Assembly: GCA_029250885.1 (NCBI GenBank)
Contig: JAQXEK010000033.1
Coordinates: 1-64,000 of the forward strand
Direction: 5' to 3'
DNA: 64,000 nt
Source: Planctomycetota bacterium
Lineage (GTDB): Bacteria > Planctomycetota > UBA1135 > GCA-002686595
Made by a program: the position numbers and the translations under genes. Positions 18,652 to 26,335 of this stretch are shown here, piece by piece (position 1 is the stretch's first letter; each line of letters opens with the position of its first letter). Below the pieces are notes generated by a model, which was not told where the DNA came from, made no database searches, and was given only the letters and a program-made list of their open reading frames with translations.

Positions 18652-19692
18652 ATGAAACCCACCCGGCTGCTCACAGGTTCCTCTTCCCCCGTCTTTCGGG
18701 CCTTCCTCGATACGGTCGAGACCGTCGCTGGCAGCGACGTGACCGTGCTTTTGTCCGGTGAGATCGGCTCTGGAAAGACCGTGGTCGCCCGGCTCCTGCA
18801 CGACAATAGCGACCGTATTGCCGGCCCAATCGTCGAAGTTCCCATTGCGGCGATGTCCCCAAGCCTGGTGGAGAGCGAGCTCTTTGGCCACGTCAAGGGC
18901 GCTTTCACCGACGCTCGTCGGGAGCGTCTAGGCTGCTTCCGGCGTGCCGATGGGGGAACTTTAGTCCTGGAGAGCATCGATCTAATGCCCCTGGACGTCC
19001 AAGTCAAACTGCTACGCGCCATCCAGGAGCGCGTTGTGGAGCCTGTGGGGGGTGAGGGGCCGATTCCTGTCGATGTGCGCCTCATCGCCACATCGACGGC
19101 GGACCTAGAGGGTCTTGTCGAGGCTGGAGAATTCCGAGAGGACCTCTTTTACAGGCTATCGGTTGTGCCCCTTGTGGTGCCGCCCCTGCGAACGCGACTG
19201 GAGGATATGGAGGCCCTAGTGGAGATACTGCTCGAGCGCCTCCACGAGCGGCTCCAGTTGGACAGGTCGAAGCCGAAGGCGGGCCAGAGCTTCACGCCTG
19301 CGGCCATGGAGTGCCTACTAGCCCACCCTTGGCCCGGGAATGTGCGCGAGCTCGAGAACTCCCTCGAGCGCGCTCTCGTCTTGGATCTTGCCGGGCGCAA
19401 GGGGGGTGTGGGCGCTGAGCCGATCGACGCTTCAGCCTTTGATTTCCTCGCCGACGCGGTAACGGGTATTGCCGAAGAGCTCGCGTCCCGGGCATTGGCC
19501 CACGGCCTGCAGATTGATGACGTGACCACGGCAATGATGCAGGCCGCGATGACCGAGGAGCGGGGCAATGTGAGTGCTGCCGCCAGGCGCTTGGGCATCA
19601 CCCGGCGCGCCCTCGAATACCGCATCGACCCAGAAAAGGGCGGCGCCTCCAAGCGCTCAAAACCCTCTCCATCAAAAGGGGACAAGTCGTGA
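18652..19692 (+). CDS. Sigma-54-type AAA+ regulator lacking a receiver domain, Walker B altered
   Basis: 346 residues. A stand-alone bacterial enhancer-binding-protein-like ATPase with almost no N-terminal sensor (about 15 residues). Walker A is GEIGSGKT at 36-43. The sigma-54 contact loop reads GAFTDA at 83-88 (consensus GAFTGA). Walker B reads LVLESI near 104-109, where family members have LDEI, so the Mg-coordinating Asp is Glu and the catalytic Glu is Ser. The later FREDLFYRL and WPGNVRELEN motifs are intact. A C-terminal Fis-type helix-turn-helix is present (NVSAAARRLGITRRALEYRI). It probably activates or remodels sigma-54 promoters, but may have weak or no ATP hydrolysis. Its stop overlaps the GTG start of the next gene by 4 nt. 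Confidence 0.85.
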   Translation: MKPTRLLTGSSSPVFRAFLDTVETVAGSDVTVLLSGEIGSGKTVVARLLHDNSDRIAGPIVEVPIAAMSPSLVESELFGHVKGAFTDARRERLGCFRRADGGTLVLESIDLMPLDVQVKLLRAIQERVVEPVGGEGPIPVDVRLIATSTADLEGLVEAGEFREDLFYRLSVVPLVVPPLRTRLEDMEALVEILLERLHERLQLDRSKPKAGQSFTPAAMECLLAHPWPGNVRELENSLERALVLDLAGRKGGVGAEPIDASAFDFLADAVTGIAEELASRALAHGLQIDDVTTAMMQAAMTEERGNVSAAARRLGITRRALEYRIDPEKGGASKRSKPSPSKGDKS

Positions 19693-22004
19693 GGATCGGC
19701 GGACTCTTGACCGTAGCTGCGCTCGTGCTGTTTGGTGCTACGGCGTCGGCTTGGGATACGCGCAAATCGGTGCAGGACCTGGAAGCCTTTGACCGCGGAG
19801 ACGGCGCGCTCAGCGCAGCCGAACGCTTGGCTCTAGTTGAGGGGCTAGGCGCAAAGTCCCTAGGGCTTTCGGACACGGAAATACGCGCGGCGGCACTGGC
19901 CAATCGGGCATCGTTAGACCCCGATGCGGGTGTTCGTGAGGCGTCCCTTGCAGCCCTGGAAAACCTCGAGGGAGCGGAGGCGGCCGCAGCCTTGGCTCGG
20001 CTGGCCCAAGAGCTGCCGGCAGCAGAGGCAGTCCGCGCGGTCGAGGCCCTGGGCAAGTCGACTTTAGGCGCGAGCCTTGCGCTTGAAATTCTGGAGAAGA
20101 AACTACTTCAGAAACCGCTTCAATCACAAACTGAGGCCATAAGGGGGCATTTTGGCCGGAATGCAAACTCCCTGGGGCCGGCTGTTCTTACAGCGCTCTT
20201 AGCTAGCATAGACCGTGCAGTGAACAGCTCGAACATAGACTCAGTCTGTTCGGTTTTGTTACTTGCTAAAGTCAACCCGGACCCCTCAGTTCGACGTGCG
20301 GCGAGCACGGCTCTCGATGCCGCGATCGGGCGCCTCGGGTCGCGCGGCAGCGACGCTGAGGTGGTCGCGCTTTTGGACTCGCTTGGGGGCGCCGCCTGGG
20401 ATCCAAACGAGCTTGCTGTTCGGCGCTCGCTGTACTTGATCGGCCGCGGAGTGCGCCTCGAGGAGGCGCTCCGGGGCGCACGCATGGTGCAGTCCAGAAC
20501 CAAAGGACTGGCCGGGTACGAGCCGCGGCGCTGGCGCTTCTTCGGATGTTATCTGGAGGCGGCGGCTCTGTTGGCCCTAGGTCGCGCCGGGGAGACCAAC
20601 GATTCGCTCATGCGGGCGTCCTTCGTTTTGGACGGTCTGGGCATGGAGCGCATGGATCTGCTGCCCGACCTTGTCGTGCCCTCGGTGGTCTCTGCCGCCC
20701 GAGCTTCTGAGGTCTTGAGCTTGCGCGGACTCGTGGAGCTCATGGCCGCAACCTGCCTCATGGCCGAGGGTCAATCCCCGTCGGCCAACCGGGTGCTAGT
20801 CCACCTGCGTTCAGCCCACGAATACAGCCTCTGGGCACAGCTCCGCGAGGCGGCGGTGGACACCAATGCGGCCATCAGGGGCTTCGACAGTGTGCTCGAC
20901 AACGAGCTTGGTCCGCGCCGTCTCGTGCTGTCCGCTCCGGAGAATCCACACTGGTCAGGTGCTAAGCGCAGCGAAGGCCTAGACCTGCTGTTAGACCTAG
21001 GTGCGGCCAGCCGCGCGGTGGTGGGGGCTGAGCTACCTGGTTTTCGCCCGCCCGCCAGCGCGCCGACCGATCGGCTGATCGAGTCGGACCCCCAGCGCTT
21101 CCAGCTTCTGATTGGTATCCGTCCTGCCCAGCTACAGGCTGTGCGCCGGGCTCTGCGCAGCACTTGGGATGGGAGCGAGATGCAAGTACTTGAAATGCAG
21201 CGCCGAGCCCTGACGGCCGCCATCGAGCGGGACGCGGAGCAGGAGTGGAAGGAGCTTGACGGCTTGCGCCTGCCTTCGATCTTTGCCCTGCTGCTTGCCG
21301 GCGACCTGCGTGCAGAGGACCGCAGTGAGGACGCCGCGGTGCTCTGCGAGCAGCTGCTGTTGGATCTCGAGGCCGGGGGCAGCCTGGAGCAGGGTGCCTG
21401 GGGTGCCTGGCTTGGAGCCCGGGTGCAGATCGCCCTTGGTGGCTCCCTCTCGGATGCGGGGCGGCCCCGGGAGGCCGTTGAGGTGCTAAAAGAGGCCGTC
21501 TTGGGCCTGGAAGCGGTGGAGAACACCCTGCTGGAGCGCCAGCGCGCGGAACAGGATCCGCGCCTGCTACCGATGCACGAGGCCCAGCTCAAGCAAACTC
21601 GCGGCCTGCGCTCCGAGGCCTTAGTAGGACTAGCGGTGACCAGCAATGTGCGCCTCGGGGACCCCGAGACGGCCCTGGCTTACTTTGAGCGCGCCTACGA
21701 GCTCCAGCAGACAGACTTTATGAAGGGGCTCTTGGCGTGCTATCGGGCTCGTTTTGGCGCCGAACAGGAGGCCCGCGCCCTGTTGCGGACCCTTGAGCCC
21801 AACCGGCCCGTCTTCTACAACATGGCCTGTGCCTACGCCCTGCTCGGAGATACCACTGAAGCCCTGGCGATGCTGCAGCGCGAGCTCGAGGAGAACCACT
21901 TCACCCCGGGCTCCTTGGCGCGCCAGAAGCGCTGGGCCAAGGGCGACCCGGACTTGGCGAATCTCTGGGACGACCCGCGGTTTTTAAGGCTCGTGGGCGA
22001 ATAG
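19689..22004 (+). CDS. Secreted helical-repeat (HEAT/TPR-like) protein of unknown function
   Basis: 771 residues, GTG start overlapping the upstream stop (GTGA). Residues 1-21 form a signal peptide (LTVAALVLFGATASA). The first half is Ala/Leu-rich helical repeat sequence resembling HEAT repeats (VREASLAALENLEGAEAAAA; VRRAASTALDAAIGRL). The C-terminal ~120 residues look like TPRs (ALAYFERAYELQQT; VFYNMACAYALLGDTTEALA) and end with a DPDLANLWDDPRFLRL tail that is frequent in TPR proteins. It is presumably periplasmic and acts as a protein-interaction scaffold. Overlap with the sigma-54-type regulator suggests co-expression. No enzymatic motif seen. Confidence 0.75.
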   Translation: MRIGGLLTVAALVLFGATASAWDTRKSVQDLEAFDRGDGALSAAERLALVEGLGAKSLGLSDTEIRAAALANRASLDPDAGVREASLAALENLEGAEAAAALARLAQELPAAEAVRAVEALGKSTLGASLALEILEKKLLQKPLQSQTEAIRGHFGRNANSLGPAVLTALLASIDRAVNSSNIDSVCSVLLLAKVNPDPSVRRAASTALDAAIGRLGSRGSDAEVVALLDSLGGAAWDPNELAVRRSLYLIGRGVRLEEALRGARMVQSRTKGLAGYEPRRWRFFGCYLEAAALLALGRAGETNDSLMRASFVLDGLGMERMDLLPDLVVPSVVSAARASEVLSLRGLVELMAATCLMAEGQSPSANRVLVHLRSAHEYSLWAQLREAAVDTNAAIRGFDSVLDNELGPRRLVLSAPENPHWSGAKRSEGLDLLLDLGAASRAVVGAELPGFRPPASAPTDRLIESDPQRFQLLIGIRPAQLQAVRRALRSTWDGSEMQVLEMQRRALTAAIERDAEQEWKELDGLRLPSIFALLLAGDLRAEDRSEDAAVLCEQLLLDLEAGGSLEQGAWGAWLGARVQIALGGSLSDAGRPREAVEVLKEAVLGLEAVENTLLERQRAEQDPRLLPMHEAQLKQTRGLRSEALVGLAVTSNVRLGDPETALAYFERAYELQQTDFMKGLLACYRARFGAEQEARALLRTLEPNRPVFYNMACAYALLGDTTEALAMLQRELEENHFTPGSLARQKRWAKGDPDLANLWDDPRFLRLVGE

Positions 22005-22118
22005 CAGCCGGGTAAACTCCCGCCTTGGTTCGGGATGGACTGGAGCCGGAGCCGCTGTGGCCTCGGCCATGGCGCACAGGGTGCTCCGCCGGACCGTGTG
22101 GCAGGCAATCCAAAGGGG

Positions 22119-23369
22119 ATGCGAGCGATGGGATCGGTGACATTATTGGGCCGCGGCAGGCGGAAGCTCTTGGCCGGCGAGGCATGGATCTTTCGCGGCG
22201 ACCTCGGCAAGTCGGACGCGGGACCCGGCGAGCTTGTGCCGGTTCTCGACCAAGATGGCGACGTCCTTGGGTGGGCTCTACACAGCACGTCTTCCAAGCT
22301 GGCCCTGCGTATGGTGACCCGCTCGCCGGAGCAACCGAACCGCGAGTTTTGGGCGCGGCGTGTGGAGCGCTGCCTCGAGGCCCGGGCCGGCGCGGGCTAC
22401 CTGGACGCCTTGCAACCCATGGCGGCCTGCCGCCTGATCGGCGGTGACGCCGACGGCCTCCCCGGACTGGTGGTCGACCGCTATGGCGATCGCTTGGTGC
22501 TGCAGTGCGGCACCGAGGCTGCGGACAAGATGCGCGACTTCCTCTTGGACTTGCTGCTTGCAGGGCTCGCGGAGCGCGGAATCGAAATCGCGGGAATCCT
22601 GGACCGATCAGACGCCAAGGTGCGCGAACACGAGAACCTCGATTCCCGGATTGAGTGGCTTCGGGGCGACGCATCGATGGAAAAGCTAATGGTGGACGAG
22701 GACGGACTCACCTTCGCCGTGGATCTAGGCACGGGCCATAAGACCGGCCACTACCTTGACCAAAGGGACAACCGCCGGCGGGCCGCCGTGCTCGTACAAG
22801 ACCTCGGCAAGTGCGGCTTTTGCAAGCCCGAAGACGCGCGTGTGTTGGACGTCTTTTCCTACGACGGGCTCTTTGGCATGCTGGCTGCCCAGGCGGGTGC
22901 GAAGCGAGTGTTGTGCCTCGACCAGTCGGCCAGCGCCGGCGAGCGTGTGCTGCAAAATGCCCAGGCCAACGGCGTCGCAGACCAGGTGAGCTTCGAGAAG
23001 GTCAACGCCATGCACGATCTTGGCCGGCGCGTGGATGCAGGGGAGGAGTGGGACATCGTGATCTTGGACCCGCCGGCGTTTGCGCGCTCAAAGCGCGAGC
23101 TGCCCGGGGCCAAGCGCGGCTACGGCGAGCTCTTCCGGCGAGGCTTCCAGTTGATGCCGAAGGGCGGCTTCTTGGTGGCGGCCTCGTGTTCGTACAACAT
23201 GAAGCCCGAGGCCTTCCTTGACGTCCTGACCAAGGCGGCTCGGGACGCGAAGGTCATCGCGCACCTGCTTGACATCCATGGGGCATCGGTGGACCATCCA
23301 CGGCGCCTCGACATCCCAGAGACAGACTATCTCAAGTGCGCTTTTGTGCGCGTGGAGCCCAAATCATGA
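22119..23369 (+). CDS. rlmI: RlmI-like class I SAM-dependent rRNA (cytosine-C5) methyltransferase
   Basis: About 416 residues from ATG 22119 (ATG 22128 also possible; the open frame extends to 22035 but that part is not family-like). N-terminal PUA domain (RKLLAGEAWIFRGDL), then an EEHD-like middle domain (DADGLPGLVVDRYGD), and a Rossmann methyltransferase domain. Typical family signatures: GHKTGHYLDQRDNR, VLDVFSYDGLFGMLAA (SAM-binding motif I), and DPPAFARSK (catalytic-loop motif), with SCSYN further on. In E. coli RlmI makes m5C1962 in 23S rRNA; the exact target here is inferred. The stop overlaps the start of thiS by 4 nt (ATGA), so the two are probably translationally coupled. Confidence 0.88.
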   Translation: MRAMGSVTLLGRGRRKLLAGEAWIFRGDLGKSDAGPGELVPVLDQDGDVLGWALHSTSSKLALRMVTRSPEQPNREFWARRVERCLEARAGAGYLDALQPMAACRLIGGDADGLPGLVVDRYGDRLVLQCGTEAADKMRDFLLDLLLAGLAERGIEIAGILDRSDAKVREHENLDSRIEWLRGDASMEKLMVDEDGLTFAVDLGTGHKTGHYLDQRDNRRRAAVLVQDLGKCGFCKPEDARVLDVFSYDGLFGMLAAQAGAKRVLCLDQSASAGERVLQNAQANGVADQVSFEKVNAMHDLGRRVDAGEEWDIVILDPPAFARSKRELPGAKRGYGELFRRGFQLMPKGGFLVAASCSYNMKPEAFLDVLTKAARDAKVIAHLLDIHGASVDHPRRLDIPETDYLKCAFVRVEPKS

Positions 23370-23566
23370 AGTTGACCGTAAATGGCGAGGGCCGCGAAGT
23401 GGCCGAGGGCACAACGGTGTTGGGGCTCCTAGAGGAGCTCGGCCTGCGGCCCGAGATTGTCGCCGTGGAGATCAACGGCGAGCTCGCCCCGCGGGCGGGG
23501 CACGGAACCCGTAAACTCTGCGCGGCCGACGTGGTTGAGTTTGTCACCCTCGTGGGTGGCGGCTAG
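23366..23566 (+). CDS. thiS: Sulfur carrier protein ThiS
   Basis: 66 residues from ATG 23366. ThiS is a ubiquitin-fold protein whose C-terminal Gly-Gly is adenylated and thiocarboxylated to deliver sulfur for the thiazole ring of thiamine. The N-terminal [18 protein letters not shown], the central LLEELGL, and the [11 protein letters not shown] end all fit. The terminus is GGG, so the functional di-glycine is kept with one extra Gly preceding. It overlaps the methyltransferase stop and is followed 85 nt later by thiG. thiF, thiE and thiH are not in the window. Confidence 0.94.
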   Translation: MKLTVNGEGREVAEGTTVLGLLEELGLRPEIVAVEINGELAPRAGHGTRKLCAADVVEFVTLVGGG

Positions 23567-23651
23567 CGGCCCGGCGCGGATAGAATGCTCGGCCATTGTA
23601 TGGAACGGAATGACCGGAATGCCTGGCTGCGGCCAACTGTGGACTGCCAAC

Positions 23652-24479
23652 ATGAAGAACGACCTTAGCGCCCACCTGTCCGACTCGAAACTTCGCGTCG
23701 GCAGTTACGATTTTGACTCGCGACTGCTCGTGGGGACGGGCAAGTACAAGGACTTCGCGGAGATGCGCGATGCCCTAGAGCTTAGCGGTACCGACTGTGT
23801 CACCGTTGCTATCCGCAGGGTGGACTTGAAGGCGGCCAAGGGCGAGTCGATCTTTGACTACATCGACCGGGACAAGTACACGATCCTGCCGAACACGGCC
23901 TTCTGCTTTGATGCGGAGAGCGCCCTGCGCACGGCGCGCCTTGCGCGCGAGCTGCTCGGGACAGACCTCTGTAAGCTCGAGGTGCTTGGTGACACCCAGA
24001 CCTTGTTGCCCGATCCCGTTGCCACTTTGGAGGCCACCCGCATTCTGGCTGACGAGGGCTTCACCGTGATGGTGTACACCTCCGACGACCCACGACTTGC
24101 GGTGCACCTGGCCGAGGCCGGTGCAGCGGCGATTATGCCTGCGGGCTCGCCGATTGGCTCTGGCCAGGGCGTGCTAAACCCCAATGCCGTACGCATCATT
24201 CAAGAGCTGGTCGATGTTCCCGTGATCGTGGACGCGGGTGTGGGGACGGCCAGCGATGTGTCCCTGGCCATGGAGCTTGGCGTCGATGGCGTGCTCTTGA
24301 ACTCGGCTATCGCACTGGCCCAAGAGCCACTGCGCATGGCGGCCGCGATGCGCGATGCGACCAGTGCCGGGCGCAATGCCTTCTTGGCCGGGCGCATCCC
24401 GCGTAAGCTCTACGCGAACGCCTCATCGCCTGCAGAAGGTGTCATCGGCGGCCAGCCCAGCGCTGCGCCGACGGTCTAA
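23652..24479 (+). CDS. thiG: Thiazole synthase ThiG
   Basis: 275 residues from ATG 23652. ThiG is a TIM-barrel enzyme that condenses 1-deoxy-D-xylulose 5-phosphate, dehydroglycine and ThiS-thiocarboxylate to the thiazole phosphate of thiamine. Family signatures visible: [27 protein letters not shown], the Schiff-base lysine in LCKLEVLGD, the [12 protein letters not shown] phosphate loop, and [27 protein letters not shown]-type barrel strands. Length is typical. Directly downstream of thiS, consistent with a thiamine-thiazole operon; no TPP riboswitch signature was seen upstream of either gene. Confidence 0.97.
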   Translation: MKNDLSAHLSDSKLRVGSYDFDSRLLVGTGKYKDFAEMRDALELSGTDCVTVAIRRVDLKAAKGESIFDYIDRDKYTILPNTAFCFDAESALRTARLARELLGTDLCKLEVLGDTQTLLPDPVATLEATRILADEGFTVMVYTSDDPRLAVHLAEAGAAAIMPAGSPIGSGQGVLNPNAVRIIQELVDVPVIVDAGVGTASDVSLAMELGVDGVLLNSAIALAQEPLRMAAAMRDATSAGRNAFLAGRIPRKLYANASSPAEGVIGGQPSAAPTV

Positions 24480-24490
24480 CCGCCGAATCC

Positions 24491-25402
24491 ATGGGCGATT
24501 TGCCAGCCACGCATGGGACGCTCCGCCTAGGCAGCCTAGCCAAGGCAGCTGAGGAGGCCAGCGAGGCTTCCCCAGTCGAAGCCCTGCCGGTTGGCTTGGC
24601 ACTGCTGCTGCTAGGCCTTCTAGTGGTTCGCGTGGCCTACCCTCGGATCGAGGGGGCCCTCCTAGGAAGCCACGGCTTGGGCCCCAACCAGCGCGTCACC
24701 TGGGGAGGTGTCGAGCTCGCCTTTGTGGCCGCGTCGATCCTTGTCGCCCTTGAGATGACCTACCTGGGCCTGCGGTGGTTACACCCGCGCTCGCCCCTCG
24801 ATGGGCTCCTGGCCATGGACATCAGTCTGCTGCTTGGCTCCGCGGTGGCCCTTGCTCTGGCAGCTATGACCACCCGCAGGCTGAACCCCGGGCTCTCCCA
24901 AGCCCAAAGCCTAGAGCGGGCTGGTGATGCGATGGGCTTCTCCCTCCAGGGCCGCGGTTGGCGGCTCTTCGGATTCGGCGCCCTCGGGCTAGCCCTTGCC
25001 GTGCCCGCGATTTTTGGCGTCATGGCCAGCGTGCCGTACCTGCTGCAGGTGCTCGAGATCGAACAGCAACCCCAGGCCGTTCTGCAGGAGCTACTCGCCC
25101 TCGAAGGCATCGCTCTCGGCGCTGGGTTGCTCCTCGCAACCCTAGTCGGGCCGGCTCTGGAGGAGGTTCTGTTTCGAGGGCTGGTGCAGCCCCTCGCCGT
25201 TCAAAATCTAGGGGCCATCAACGGCATCCTGATCACGTCCATCGTCTTCGGGGCAATCCACGGGCAGGTGGCCTTTCTGCCTGTCTTTGCCCTGAGCCTC
25301 GTGCTCGGCTACCTGCGCCATCGGTCGGGTTCCCTGTTGCCCGCGATCATCGGTCACTGCCTTTGGAACGGTGGCACTATGGCTCTCTCTTTGTCCGCCT
25401 AA
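24491..25402 (+). CDS. CPBP (CAAX-like) intramembrane metalloprotease family protein
   Basis: 303 residues, multi-spanning (at least six hydrophobic segments, e.g. LALLLLGLLVVRVAY, LVALEMTYLGL, LALAVPAIFGVMAS). The abortive-infection/CPBP signature is complete: EEVLFRG near residue 224 (EExxxR), FGAIHGQ near 256 (FxxxH), and HCLWN near 290 (HxxxN/D), which together form the glutamate-base active site known for Rce1-type proteases. It lies 11 nt after thiG on the same strand. Family members have varied roles in protein processing and immunity functions; none can be assigned here. The N-terminal ~30 residues are probably cytoplasmic. Confidence 0.88.
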   Translation: MGDLPATHGTLRLGSLAKAAEEASEASPVEALPVGLALLLLGLLVVRVAYPRIEGALLGSHGLGPNQRVTWGGVELAFVAASILVALEMTYLGLRWLHPRSPLDGLLAMDISLLLGSAVALALAAMTTRRLNPGLSQAQSLERAGDAMGFSLQGRGWRLFGFGALGLALAVPAIFGVMASVPYLLQVLEIEQQPQAVLQELLALEGIALGAGLLLATLVGPALEEVLFRGLVQPLAVQNLGAINGILITSIVFGAIHGQVAFLPVFALSLVLGYLRHRSGSLLPAIIGHCLWNGGTMALSLSA

Positions 25403-25423
25403 CCCGCCTCGATCCACAAACAC

Positions 25424-25939
25424 ATGGCTACCTTTCCTACCCACGGTCTCTTCCGCTTGCTCGATGGTGGCGCCGCCATGGCCGACAACGCTCGCATCAC
25501 GGGCGAGGTCGAACTTGGCAAGGACACCACGATCTGGTTTGGTGTTGTGATTCGAGGCGATGACGCTCTCGTGAAGATCGGCAAGCGTACGAACGTCCAG
25601 GACCTCACTATGGTTCATGCAGATCCCGGTGTGCCCAATGTAATCGGTGACGATGTGACCATCGGGCATGGTTGCGTGCTGCACGGCAAGAGTGTGGGGG
25701 ATGGCAGCCTGATCGGAATGGGGGCAATCCTTCTGGGGGGATCGGTTGTGGGCAAACAGTGCATCGTCGCCGCGGGCGCCGTCGTCCGCGAGAACTTTGT
25801 TGTGCCCGACGGCAGCCTTGTCGCGGGGGTTCCGGCTAAGGTGCTTCGGCCCGTCTCAGAGGAGGAGAAGAAGCAGCTTGAGCATTCGGCTGAGGGCTAT
25901 GTGAAGAAGCTCTCGCTCTACCTGCACACAGGCAAATAG
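25424..25939 (+). CDS. Gamma-carbonic-anhydrase-like left-handed beta-helix protein
   Basis: 171 residues. The hexapeptide-repeat pattern is clear (ITGEVELGKDTTIWFGVVIRG, then IGDDVTIGHGCVLHG, IGMGAILLGGSVVG). Histidines expected for metal binding in the YrdA/PaaY/gamma-CA family are present: H in MVHAD and both H in IGHGCVLHG. A C-terminal helix follows (EEEKKQLEHSAEGYVKKL). Length is normal for the family. Members range from true carbonic anhydrases to proteins without activity; the sequence cannot decide this. Twenty-one nt after the CPBP gene. Cytoplasmic. Confidence 0.9.
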   Translation: MATFPTHGLFRLLDGGAAMADNARITGEVELGKDTTIWFGVVIRGDDALVKIGKRTNVQDLTMVHADPGVPNVIGDDVTIGHGCVLHGKSVGDGSLIGMGAILLGGSVVGKQCIVAAGAVVRENFVVPDGSLVAGVPAKVLRPVSEEEKKQLEHSAEGYVKKLSLYLHTGK

Positions 25940-26335
25940 GCCCTTTTTTAGGCGGTTTGGGGTCGAATCCTAAATTTCTGAGGTAGAAACGTTTTCCCAA
26001 GTTTTTGAGGGCAAATGCCTCAAGATCGGGCCCTTGGGGCCTATGTGACTTGTTGGCTGGACGGCAGGAAAAATATGCCTATTGGGAGGGGTGCCAGAGC
26101 TTGTGAAGTCCTGGGCCTTGCCCCCTTGGCTGGGGAATACTTCGGTTGGAATCTGCTCTTGGGGAACTCCTCTCTCCGTAGCCAGGAAGCCAGATCCACT
26201 ACTCCCGATCGATTTGAGCCCAAAACAGCGCCAGTGCCGACCCAATAATATGGAACCTCCGCCTTGCGCCGATCATCCAAAAGATTAGATTCCGCGGCGC
26301 TGATTCCAAGCATCGGACCTCGACCTGTTACTGAC
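25940..26335. other. Intergenic region before the FG-GAP lipoprotein gene
   Basis: 396 nt without a supported gene. A small hairpin TTGAGG/CCTCAA lies near 26003-26021, with a short T-run just after the carbonic-anhydrase-like stop. No good promoter or RNA gene recognised. Confidence 0.4.

Noticed and set aside
24480-24560. Possible TPP riboswitch near thiG
   Set aside because: No sequence resembling the conserved THI-box motif was seen near thiS or thiG.
25965-25990. GGTCGAATCC resembling a tRNA T-loop
   Set aside because: The flanking bases do not form a 5-bp T-stem and no acceptor/anticodon arms fit.
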